64,000 nt of DNA, taken from NCBI GenBank assembly GCA_963971425.1, contig OZ020524.1, positions 23,303,022-23,367,021 on the forward strand, in the 5' to 3' direction. The DNA comes from Bryoerythrophyllum caledonicum. Its lineage: Eukaryota > Streptophyta > Bryopsida > Pottiales > Pottiaceae. The position numbers were made by a program, and so were the translations under genes. Within the stretch, counting starts at the first letter, position 1; each line of letters begins with the position of its first letter. This document shows positions 37,701 to 48,464 of the stretch, piece after piece. The notes under the pieces are model-generated. The model searched no databases, was not told the DNA's origin, and worked only from the letters and a program-made list of their open reading frames with translations.

Positions 37701-38693
37701 TCCGTTGTAGGCACTGGTGCTTTTAAATACATTGAAGTTGGAACATCTTGTGGTATTTCGGCATTGACTTCAAATTCCTCTGGAACACTGTCAGAAAGCT
37801 TGTGAAACTCTTCTTCCTCCGGCGCCATGGCTGATAAATTAGCTAAATCTCTCGGTGTAGATGCAGGGGCCCTACGATGGCCATCAGATGTCCTGAGCTC
37901 CGACCTACAAACCCTGCTCCGGATCTTACACTTCTCCCAATCAACTTCCTCGCGCTTGGTTTCAAACTTGTTGGCTTTCTCTTGAACCAGAAGCTACATC
38001 ACTTTCAACACGCCGTGGCCTCTTCGTAGGACGTCTACTTGTTAATGGATGATTCGGTAATGTCTGTACCTCAGAAGCTGTGGTCGGATGTTGGCTTCCA
38101 CTTCCCCTCCTTTCCTTCAGTGGTCGCCAATCCAATTGCAACGGCTCAGCAAGAATTCAATAAACTTCTGTTTCTTCTGGTTCCGCTGGTGGGGCTTGAG
38201 TTGTCGCACGTGATGGGTCCCTCTCACGAAATGCCTCATATCTAATATGTTCCTCCATAACCTTCTTAGCCTTCAGCACCATCTCTGGTGATAACGCTAA
38301 ACAAGCTAAGACGTTATTGTGTCTAGCAGTACGTACCGCAAGAGAGATGTTCAACCAAAACGTCTGCAATGATTTGAAGAATTTCACTTGACTTGGATTT
38401 TGAAGAAGATTCAAAGGAACAGATGCAAGAAGCAACTTTTTCGAAAGAGAAGTCTTCACCTCCGATTGACCTGGACCCACTACGCAAGTAACGTATACCA
38501 TATCATCACGTCGAAGAGTGATTGCCTGGATTTTGCCAAAACTCTTCCCCAACGCCGATGTACGCTTCCTCAGCTCAAAGGGATAATCCATCACCCACAA
38601 GAAGGCGTTCAACTCATCCACTTCCGCAATCCACCAACCGTGGCTCTCCCAAATTCTGTCAGATATTTGGTGGTGCCATAACGCAACACTCAA
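34732..38693 (-). pseudogene. ParB-like (DGQH) gene with possible methyltransferase-like part, decayed
   Basis: A long minus-strand coding region with several breaks. From the N-terminal side: 38693-38157 (WWIAEVDELNAFLWVMDY); a basic linker (KRPRRVESDVASGSRE near 38030); then 37828-36689, which reads through one TAG at 37253-37255. This part has WKPVDGQHIVAACKFA (about 37310-37340), resembling the DGxHR motif of ParB/sulfiredoxin-like domains, followed by FVVYDDRRFYIEKSARIN. After a damaged stretch, 36403-35645 has PYLWVIDCRRGG and HGDDYWGDAQLS blocks, possibly a degenerate motif IV region of a beta-class DNA methyltransferase. A one-base shift near 35650 leads into 35658-35041, then past TAG at 35041-35043 to 34732. 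ParB-like is moderately supported; methyltransferase-like is tentative. Confidence 0.5.
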
Positions 38694-38724
38694 AAAACCT
38701 GTATATCATTACAAAACGATAGTC

Positions 38725-39515
38725 ACTATTAGCATGAATAAGAATTTTTGAACCACCACTCATTGCACAATTTTTTTGAACATGCTACTGTCTACACCCC
38801 TAGTCTACCTCTAAAAACTTTTGCACTACAGAAGATCTAAATCCAACACCATCGTGTTGAGCATATTGTTAGTTCTTTGGTGAAATAGCATATCAATCGA
38901 AGTCAATTATTTACACACATTGTCACACATTTTCGGCCAAGATACCAAAAAACTTATACCTTTCTACATAAATCTTTGAGATCTTCGTATGATTCACTTT
39001 TGATTTATCCTACGCCATTATGTGATGTAAATCTTCATATTGACCATTTGGATTCTCATTTAAAACAATATCAAGTTCACAAAAAAATATAACGTGAATT
39101 GAGAATTATTGAACCTACACTCATTGCACAATATTTTTTGAATATGCTACACTCCTTGTCCACCTCTAAAAATTAGTATATAGCAAACTAACATCATGCT
39201 GAATATTATGGTAATTTATTGAGACCCTTTGAAATGCCAATATTGGACACCAATTGAGGTCAAAGTCTGCTGATCTATAAAACGCAGGGATAAAAATGAG
39301 CCTTTAATCTACTTCAAACATTATAATCTTTCAATCCGTGCAGTAAAATTTTATGAAATTTTGTGAGTATATTACTTAATAAGTCATTATTGAGATCCTA
39401 CGGTTAAAACTATCAAAAAAACTTCAATTTTTTTTCCTTGCAAATTGCACTAAAACAAGCATTTATACAGATTTTTGGTTTAGATATTCTTTACATCATT
39501 TTTGGACCAAGGAAC
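38725..39515. repeat. ~0.9-kb dispersed repeat, copy 2 (partial)
   Basis: Alignable with 9166-10084 and 41615-42560, but lacking the first part. The CTCATTGCACAATTTTTTTGAA block occurs twice (near 38758 and 39120). Non-coding. Confidence 0.6.
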
Positions 39516-41614
39516 TTCGAGTATCAATATCGAGGGTATACTACCAAGGTATGACTAACTGGGCACCTTAACCGGTTATCAACCATGGTATCTATTTCGG
39601 GTATCAATTTAGGGTTTCGAATTAGGGTATTCGAATTCAGGGTATCAATCCGGATATCAATGTGTTGCACCTTTGGGTAGTCCTACGAGAGGTGTATATG
39701 CGCACACCCTTGGTAGTAGTTGTGAGGGAGGCTGTGAGTGTGAGAGAGAGGGTTTGGATGAGGGAGAGGCTTTTGAGAGGCTTGTGGGATTGTGAGAGAG
39801 GGGCTTGTGAGGGCGGAGGGTGGGGAGAGAAGAGTTGTGAGGGAGAGGAATGAATGGGAGGTGTGAGGAAGAGAAAATGTGGGCGGTTAGGGTTTGGTAT
39901 ACACAAAGAGGATAGGGTGCGAGAGGGGAGAGGAGAGATGGAGGTGAGAGGAGAGATGGAGGTGAGAGCACGGGAGGGGGTGGGAAATTTTTTTTAATAA
40001 AAAAATCGCGCCTGAGGCAGGCCCTGAGGCAAGCCGCGCCCTCGAGGCTGGCCACGGGCCTGCGCCTGTGCCATCGCGCGCAATACTTGCGTGCATAATT
40101 TGGACCTCGCATCGCGCGCCTTCACTAGCACAGGGTGCCAGGCCATCGCGCGCGCTTGCGGCTTCCGTCATCGCACTCGCATCTCATTGCTCTCCGTTTG
40201 CTAGGCTGCGCAAAGTTTGAAGTTGCGCGCGCAAGGTTCTTCGTCAACGTTGCGCAACCAGCAGCACCTTGCGCGAGGCCGTTCAACGTTCAAGAAGCAC
40301 CTTCATAGGGTTTGGATTTTTGACCTCGACTATTTTTGGATATGGTCGGTGGAGGAGCACCAGCAGTTGGGGGTGTGCGCACGCACACCTCCATTCTACG
40401 CGAACTCCATGGCAACGGCGGCTAGGGTTTGATTGCGGCGGCTAGGGTTTGGTTGTTGCGGCTAGGGTTTTGTAGTGTGCTCATGTGCTATACTCAGGAT
40501 TTAGTGCCATTCTACGAGCTACTCACTTGACTTCAGTTTTGTGTGATTTTTGAGTGAGTATTTCAGTATTACAAAAACTGTAGTCTCTAGTTGTTGACTG
40601 CTATCTTGTGTAAACATTAAACCTTTGTTGATTTTGCAGTTTAAATCGTACTCAAGTTCATGTCCTCATTTGTGTGCTCCTATATTGGTACTGCTCACTA
40701 TTGTAACTCTAACTGACCTTAATCCTCATGAATCAAACCCTGGAGTTCCCTCATCTTCAGAATTGAAACAAAGCTAGAAGCTTACCAAATTCGCCAAAAT
40801 CTCCTTGATGCGCAAATGTCCTTCAATCTACACAGTACATACAAAGTTGATAGAAATTAGCGAATGAAGACAATTGCACATGGCCTTCAGGTTTCGATTG
40901 CAAGAGAGCTCACCTTAGAAATTGGGAAGAGAAGAGACTTCTAGATTTGCATAGAAACCTCATATTCATGTTGGAACCTTGTGCCCCAAGTTTATTAGTC
41001 AAAGTTTGACTTTAGAACTTTTCACATTTTGCTTTGTTTCTCCTTATGTTTAAACTATTTACATATTATATTAATATTTTGAGCTATATGTAATACAAAG
41101 ATGCTTAGGAGTTTTATCACATAATTTACCATTTAAATTTTATGCATGTGTTGTAGGTAAAGTGGGAAGGGTTGAAAAACATGTTTAACAACGACGAAAT
41201 GGTGATTTAATGTTGAACGCCATCAAGCACCAGTGCATGTACCACTAACACCTGCAACGTATTTTGAGGTAAACATTTATTTTTACACAAGTTTAAGATT
41301 GATTGTTGATTGATCTTCTGTACTATGTTGTTTGTAGAATAACCTTTATGTGGACGTACAAACCTTTTTTTTATTAGCGATTGTAACAAGATCCAATGGT
41401 GTTAGTAATTGCAAGTAGACAACATGGTTCATTTACTCCCCTAGGTTCAGTGGATTCCCTTCGTTTCAGTTCACTTAGATTCAAAAGATTGCATCAGACA
41501 TGATGTAGATTCATTATCATCATGTCAAAAATGATATTAGTTATATTTTATACCAATGTTTAGGGATGCAAAAGAGGTGTAGCATATTTAACCCCTAAAT
41601 GATCAAGTGAAAAA
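39516..41614. other. Central region of large element, GA-rich then CpG-rich
   Basis: Near 39510-39670 a GGGTATCAAT-like phrase recurs. From 39700 to 39970 the plus strand is purine-rich. From 40010 to 40260 the sequence becomes rich in CpG and GCGC, unlike its surroundings. A palindrome GGTGTGCG CA CGCACACC lies at 40372-40389. Three GCGGCTAGGGTTTG-like repeats lie at about 40418-40475 and contain reversed telo-box motifs. It may be the shared promoter region of the two arms. A short open frame (40217-40432) is not convincing. Confidence 0.4.
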
Positions 41615-42560
41615 AATGGGCTTCTTGAAAGTTCGGTCAACTTCCTATGGTGTCAATTTCTAACATTCCTCTTTGAAAATTTTACTATAGAAAGGCATTA
41701 CCAAGACTTTAGTGGGAAAACAGTTTTTACCTAAATTGGACATTTGATCAAAAAGTTTAATATTTTGAATTTCAAATGGGGAGAGCGGGCAAGTCGGGCA
41801 CGTCCAAAAAGTTTTGCTAAAACACTCTGTTGAATGTGAGATTTTTAGTAATCGCAAGTAATATTATTTTCCTTGATGTTGTCAAAATAAGTTCTCGTAT
41901 TTAGTGATAAATAACATATCAACCTAAGTCAAACATTTTCACACATTGTCACTCATTGTTGGGCAAGGCACTAAAAAAACTTCTTGTTTTTCAAATAAAA
42001 CCTAGATATCTTTTCATTTTTCACTTTTTATTTTTTCCACAACAATATGTGGTGTAAACCTTCTTATTGACCATTTGGATTACCAATCTATAACATATTA
42101 TGTTCACAAAAAATTACAATTATGTGAATTAACAAATTTTGAACTTCCACTCCTTGCACAGTTGTAACTTGTTTTCAATATGCTACACCCCTTTTCTACC
42201 TCTAAAAATTGGTGTACAAGGAACTAACATCATGGTTAACAAGATGGTTGTAGATTTAGACCTTGTGTAGTGCAAAAATTAGACACCAAGTGAAGTCAAA
42301 GTCTGCTGATCCACTACACGCAGGGAAGAATATGAACCATATGCTTGACTTCAAACACTATAATCTTTCAATCCGAATGGTCAAAGTTTATGAAATTTTA
42401 TTTATATATTACTTAATAAGTCTTAATTGAGATCCTACGGTCAGTATTAGAAATAAAAAATTTTGTTTCCTTATTTGTTCATTGCACTAGAATTCAACAA
42501 TTTTGAAGTGTTTTTGGTGTAACATTGTCATTGTACCTTTAGGGATAAAGACTCCGTGCA
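41615..42560. repeat. ~0.9-kb dispersed repeat, copy 3
   Basis: The fullest relative of the gag-interrupting repeat at 9166-10084, in the same orientation and with the same order of landmarks. Non-coding. Boundaries are approximate. Confidence 0.65.
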
Positions 42561-42903
42561 AGGAGTTCATGCTCTACAAATTCTTATTTTTTTCATTTCA
42601 ATGCTGTTTTATCAAAAGGTCCAATATCATCATCATATTTTGAACAGTAAATATGTGTTTAGATACATATCTTTTATCAGATGAATGGTGCTTTGAAGGT
42701 TAACAATTGGTACATGTATTTTGAGTAATGTGCAGCCAAAATGTTCCTATTTTTCCAATAGTGATAATGGAGAGCCGCACGATTCAGACTTCTTTGATAC
42801 GGCCACACATCCAAAGGGATAATATGCATTCCAATAGCTCTGTGGGGGCTCGATTAGTACGAGCAAACGTGCAAGGCAAATTCAACAGAGATCTGTTGGA
42901 ATC
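42561..42903. other. Upstream region of split transposase-like gene
   Basis: An open stretch near 42755-42820 reads SDNGEPHDSDFFDTATHPK in a broken frame and could be an earlier exon or decayed N-terminus of the gene that follows. Confidence 0.35.
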
Positions 42904-43155
42904 ATGACATCTGAATTAAAAAGGACGGTAGAATTGCTTTCTGAGAGAGGAGATGTGGTGGGCTTAGCAACCAGGGAGCATGCATTTAAAAGTGGCATGG
43001 AATTGAATGGGTCGAAGTTGTTCCCATTCGAGGTGGCGGTGCGTATCACTAGGGTAGATGATGCATTGCATTGGACCGGAGAGATTGTAGGAGAACGCCT
43101 TGGCATGTGTATGGGCTTCATTATTCGTTGGCATCGGTCTTTGCTACGTGTAGTG
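42904..43155 (+). pseudogene. 5' part of DUF7869-like gene split by MULE C
   Basis: An open frame from ATG 42904 runs without stops to 43164, where MULE C begins. The 9-bp target site (43156-43164) encodes Thr-Val-Glu in this frame. The frame continues exactly at 57526 after the second copy of the site, without a stop until 57978. The encoded segment (ELLSERGDVVGLATREHAF) has no domain I recognise. It is the N-terminal region of the transposase-like protein encoded on the other side of the insertion. Confidence 0.75.
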
Positions 43156-43164
43156 ACTGTAGAA

Positions 43165-43260
43165 GGGGAATGCTATCTTGCAAGCGGTGAGCGGTGAGCG
43201 GTGAGCGGTGAGCGGTGAGCGGTGAGCGGTGAGCGGTGAGACGCGAGCGGTGAGCGGTAA
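43165..43260. repeat. Left terminus of MULE C with GCGGTGA array
   Basis: Terminal GCTATCTTGCAA is followed by eight perfect GCGGTGA units (43184-43239), a variant GACGCGA, then two more near-perfect units. The same unit occurs at the other MULE ends. Confidence 0.9.
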
Positions 43261-43757
43261 GGGGTAAAAACTTTGAAGTTCAGGGACGTCTAAAATGTTA
43301 CTGATAGTAAATTGAAAGGGACCTAAAATTCTATAATAGTCTATTACCTAAAAAGAAACAGAATAAATTTTTAGATAAGACTCAAGAAGAAGAGGTTAGA
43401 GGGAACCCTATATGTGCAGACGTTCTTCGTTGTTGGAAGCCACAAAAATGTAATTGGAATTAGAGTATACGGTGACACCCGGCAAAACTCCTACGATATC
43501 CGTTCGAAGAAGTGGATATCGGAGTGTTAGCAAAGGTGCATAGATGGTAAACTGTCAAAACTAAGGAAATTAGTAATACGAGACATTAGGAATGGTGTTG
43601 TGGGAAGAATATTGTGCTAGTGAAGGCCTTAACCGCAACGAAGGAAGAGAAATATGTAAGAGTGCATAGAACAAAGAAATCATATGAGGGAAAATGCATT
43701 AAATGGTAAGTCACAAAGAAACTTGTTGCCAAGATAGAGGCAACGCAGGAAATGTAT

Positions 43758-46699
43758 CTAGGAAGAAGAGTTACAATAACTATCCGACGATGATAGGAAA
43801 ATGTCGGACTCCTCTAAAGCCTCGAGATCAAGGAACTCATTGAAAGTAAAACCAGAACTAGAGGAAGTGGAAGTAGACAAAGGGGACACGACATTTGCCA
43901 TCTGGTGTGCAGCTTGGCCCGCATACGAAGGGAGACAAAAATCTCGATCCGGTGAAGCTGCCAACGCCATCAAAGTGAATGCAGAAAGCAAGGTCACAAA
44001 TTAGTCTGAGTGAATGAAGAAAGTACAGAAGTATAACTTAAAATTCAGACTTACTTACTCAATCGATTTCTCTTGGAGATCTTGCGGATTGGGGGATCAT
44101 CATCAATGGTGAGGTCCACGGAGTTGGGTTGAATGGAACTGGATTGGGGAGGCTTCAACATAAAAAGTGGCTTCAACACCACCTCAAAAACAGCCTTATC
44201 GGATTCAAAGCCAACGAAATGCCGACCAACAGCGCGACATGCACGAAGGGAGTTTCCTAAATGAGTAGAAAATGTTAGAACTATTGACACAATTTATGAA
44301 AGAGGAAAATACTTTAGTGTGAAAGTATACGAGAAGGTGAAGCCATACCTGTAGATGCGAATGCATCGAAGATCACAGCGCCAGGTTTAGTAAGGGCCTC
44401 GAAAAGCATTTGGTAAAATATGATGCCCTTCTCACGTCCAGCCCTCCATGGAACATTTCCCCGCATAGTCTGGATAGTTAAGTCGTTGTGATTAAGTAGG
44501 ACATCGGTCTCTTCCACTCCCCAACCAGTCTTTGACAGCTGCGCATTCACAATGTATGTGAAGGATCCCAAGGGTAATGCGTTCCTCACGTAAAGAAGGA
44601 TCCGAAAACGGTGGGTCTGTAAAACAAAAGACAAGGCAAAAGAACAAAATTAGGTGGAACGTGAATATAAATATGAAGCATCTCTCTCAAAAATGATCAC
44701 GAACCTTCTTTGACGGATCAGTGGGCAATGCCAACGGTAATTTGTTAACACCCCACCACTCGCGAAGTAACTTGAACTCGTAGGTTGCAGCGTATGACCG
44801 GACGTCGGTGCGGATCTGCACAGACTCAGGAATAACAACCATAATGCATCCCTGTTCATGAAGGAACGAATCAGCAAATTCAAAGAGGGCCTCAATAATC
44901 GGCTCAGCATAAACATTCCAAGATGGAATGTCTTTTGCATCCTGCGAAATCGATGGAACCCAAAGGCCTTCAGGAATGTCCCCGAGGATGAGATCGAATC
45001 CTCGGTGAGGACATGTTGCGCTGCGGGCCGGGTTCGAACTGGAAGGACACACCTGCAGGAGTAAGAGCAAATTCAAATTAGGAGTGAAGGCAAAAACTGC
45101 ATGGCGGAAAGTACTCCTCTTCAAACTGGATTTCAGGTGTGGACATACTACATGGACCAGTTTCCCACAGAATTCCAGTGGACCATAGTAATGAATAAAT
45201 TCCATGGCTCAAGCATACAAATGAAAATGAAACTGAGTAATTAGAACTAAAATTGCGGAATTAGAGTGCCGCCAACGGCACTTCACCAACCAACATATAG
45301 GCTGTAGTCAATGAGAAGCTAATCCGTTTGAAGTAATATACTTGGTTCAAGCATTTACCTTTAGCATGAACTCGATGAGTCGAAGCATGCAAGGGTAGTC
45401 TTTTCCTCCATTCATCAAATCTTGGAGAGATGAGAGCTCCACTCTAATACCCATCTTGGAAGCTGACACACTCGGTGGAGAGAGGCGTCATGAAACGCCT
45501 TCCTTTTAACCACCGAAGGCTGATTTTTAGGAGAGCTCGGAATATCCAAAGATGCTTCAACATCTGGAATGCTCTCCTCAGCAGCTGGAGCAGACTCTTC
45601 CGCGGAAACAGCAGAGGGAATGAGTACCTCAACAACAGGGCCAATCGATGAAGACCCCCGAGACTTCTTTGCAACAGCTTTGCCCTTACCATTCGATTTG
45701 GTTGCGGTGGCAGCCGCTTGGGCAGGGGTCTCCACGCCAATGGGCTCTGGCTGAATGCTGTCTCGCAGTGCAATGTCGAAATGTGGTGGGCTCTGAACTG
45801 GGCAGTCTAGATACCAGCTGCACCGCTCCCAGTGTTGAGGATCCCAATCATTTTTTATTCCCTCTGAGATCATTGTAGACGGGCTCTTGGGATCCAGGTA
45901 GGACGCAAAGAATAGAAGATTGCGTGTCACGGCCCTTGCCGGCATCAAAATGAACTTAAAGTACCGATATAAGGTACGCCGCAATGCCGATGGAAATCCG
46001 CATTGATCTGCAGGTTCATAGTTTTTGTGAATGCCCCTGTCCACGTTGAACTCCCGAAAAAACGCAGTATCCCACAGCTGAATCCGTTGTTCCTCAATAT
46101 AGTCCGAAATTCTAGTGATTGGCTCTCCAACAGCAGGATCGTAATTGACGTCAACACCAATATCTAGCAATGAGCCTTCCAAGAGCCGCTCCGCTTCGTT
46201 AGAGAGCTGCAAAATGAAAGAATTGAGTTAGAATGATAGTTCATATTGGAATAAAACGAAGTCTTACTAGAGGAAGAGTCCCTACCTGAGCCCACCAAGT
46301 AGCGCGGTGAAGCCATTCAGGGAACTCACTATCGGGAAATTTTGACTTGGGAAACCTGAGTGATTCTCGAAGATTGCCGTCTCTATTCCAACGCTGCAAC
46401 CATTTGACTTTCATAACACGGTCCATGGCGGATGTTGCAAGCATACAAAGCTTCTCTTGAGTCATCTCGGAGTCGTCTTCACGAGCTTCGTAATGCAGCT
46501 TCACTTGTGTGAGAAATCCAGGTGTCATGTGTTTGGGATTGGCAACTGGAAGCTGCTTCCGTAGCTCTGAAAGGGTTGATAACTTCATCTTCTGCACTGC
46601 TTTTCTTACGAAGTCTTGAGCATTTGTGGAGGTCCATTCCTTGGGATGTGGAAATCTCTCTGCAAATTTCCTTTGGGCCACCGCAGCGCCCTCTCCAAT
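43758..46699 (-). pseudogene. Beta-class DNA-methyltransferase-like region of MULE C gene
   Basis: Minus-strand exons with good GT-AG sites: 46699-46286, 46206-45359, ~45205-45149, ~45055-44705, 44616-44349, 44256-44054 and a tail exon ending at 43758. The motif order fits beta-class amino-methyltransferases. Motif IV-like DLILGDIPEGLW lies near 44965-45000. Then comes PWRAGREKGIIFYQML, followed by motif I FDAFASTG (near 44350-44375) joined by splicing to NSLRACRAVGRHFVGFESD. The expected DPPY/DPPW is DIPE, so catalysis is uncertain. An acidic Ser-rich tail follows, with LPSYAGQAAHQMANV. A frameshift near 45480 separates the KRKAFHDASL frame from the ASKMGIRVELSSLQDLMNGG frame. The substrate is unknown; DNA (adenine N6 or cytosine N4) is inferred from the family. 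Confidence 0.7.
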
Positions 46700-47099
46700 C
46701 TCTTGTTGTCAAAATGACAACAAATTTGTCAAGCACAGTTAATAACTCATATGGAAAACCGTAGCGCATACAAAAAAATCAAACAAGAATCAGCATTGAG
46801 AAAAAGCCGCTAGCCGCTGGCCATGATTTCTCCCCACCTAAAAAATGAACGGTTGGCATTCAACAACAATTTAACAAAGGGCTTCAAAACTAACATACTA
46901 TGGAGTATATTATTTTTGCCCATTTTGTACCCCCCTTAGCATACTTATGCCCCAAGCCCATAAAGCGCACTACCCTTTAGGTCACGTGACATCAAAGGGA
47001 ATAGTTATAGTGCAGCAGTTGGCCAAAAAAATGTGTTGGAAAAATAGTCAGGACAGATTCGGTATGGCAGTACCGGCCTACCCTATGAGCTTAACGACG

Positions 47100-47900
47100 A
47101 TAAGTTTGAGGAAGAGTATGGGAATGAATCAATGAGGTAGAGTAAGTGAGAATGAGTGAGGGAGAGTCATAGACAGGGACAGTGAGGGAAAGTAATTCAT
47201 GGTCAGAGTTTGTAATTGGTAGAGTTAGGGAGAGTCATGGATAGGAAGAGTAAGGGTGAGGGAGAGAAGGGTGAGGGCAATGGAGAGGGAGTAAGGGAGT
47301 GGTATTGTTGTGGAATGAGTATACGAAAGGAAGAGAAGAAATAGGGAGAATATGAGTGACGAAGATTACTGGAGAGAGAAAGAATCGGTGTGAGAATAAG
47401 AAATCGGAGCGTGAGCTTGGGGTGTGCCGGCAGCGGCACACCTCCACAGCACCAATCTTTCTCAACTAATCATGGCGCTATGGGGTGTGCCGCCACCGGC
47501 AGACCCTCTGCCGGCAGCTGAAGCTTAAGCTTGGTGACCATATTGGAGAGAGGGAGACCAAGGGAGAGGGAGAGTAAGAAGTCGAGACAGTCAAGGAGAG
47601 GGAGACCAAGAGAGTAGGAGAGTAAGAAGTCGGGACAATCAAGGAGAAAGAGACCAAGGGAGAGGGAGAGTAATAAGTCGGGACAGTCAGGGAGAGGGAG
47701 AGTAAGGGAGAGAGAGAGTAGGGGATGAGGGAGAGTAAGGGAGAGGGAGAGTTAGGGTGAGGGATAGTTATGAAATGTAGAGTAATTAGTTGGGACAATA
47801 GGAAGAAGGAGAGTAAATGAACGGGACAAGAGAAGGTCGGGTTGGGACAGAATAGGGGTTGCAACGAGACAGTAAGGAGACGGGTCAGTGAGGGGTCGGG
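47100..47900. repeat. Purine-rich minisatellite in MULE C
   Basis: Degenerate units such as GGGAGAGGGAGAGTAAG and AGTCGGGACAGTCAAGG repeat over about 800 bp. It lies in the probable intron between the ParB-like and methyltransferase-like halves. A similar tract is in MULE B at 20790-21310. Confidence 0.65.
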
Positions 47901-48395
47901 ATAGTAGGGACAGTAAGGGACACTGAAAGGGAGACTGGTGGGTGCACAGGGGGTGTGCTGGCAGCGGCACACCCTCGCAGCGCGTTGCTTAAACAGCACA
48001 GCGCCATGCTTAGCTGTTTAAGCATAGCGCTGTTGGGGTGTGCCACTGCCGACACACCCCTCGTTCACTCGCCGGAGCCAGCGATAAATGGCTGAAGAAA
48101 ACGTCTCCAAATCCGAATAGAGATTCAGGAGTGCACTCAGGGGGTGTGCCTGCAGCGGCACACCCCCACAGCGCCATGCTTAGCTGTTTAAGCATTGCGC
48201 CGTGGGGGTGTGCCGCTGCCGGCACACCCCCTGCTCACACACCAAGGCCAACGAACCGAAACTGAAATAATCCAGAGTCAACGAGCAACATTAAGCATGC
48301 GAATTGATGTACCAACATTTAGCACGCGAATTGAAGTAGCAGCATGAATTGAATAGCAGCTTGGTGCCATGGAGGTGTGCCGCTGCCGGCACACC
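47421..48395. repeat. Cluster of seven 22-bp palindromes
   Basis: The core is stem GGTGTGCCG, loop CTGC, stem CGGCACACC, or its reverse complement. Copies are at 47421-47442, 47484-47505 (imperfect), 47952-47973, 48037-48058, 48143-48164, 48207-48228 and 48374-48395. Four more lie at 50307-50328, 54316-54337, 54383-54404 (imperfect) and 55024-55045. Between some copies lies a second inverted repeat, CAGCGCCATGCTTA with TAAGCATAGCGCTG (47989-48033; 48168-48203). None is in an exon. Confidence 0.85.
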
Positions 48396-48464
48396 CCCAA
48401 CGCACGTACTTCAGATAATTAAGACATTATTGCAGAAACTTCAACTCAACAAAGCCATATGATA

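Noticed and set aside
39657..40171. Overlapping minus-strand frames of 151 and 94 codons
   Set aside because: They have a low-complexity Pro/Ser/Leu product from a GA-rich tract and a CpG-rich segment, with no domain.
43184..43239. GCGGTGA array considered as a CRISPR-like or telomeric repeat
   Set aside because: It is a direct 7-bp tandem without spacers, at a transposon end, and the genome is eukaryotic.
47478..47999. Minus-strand open frame of 173 codons rich in Ser, Pro and Leu
   Set aside because: It is the translation of the purine-rich minisatellite read from the other strand.
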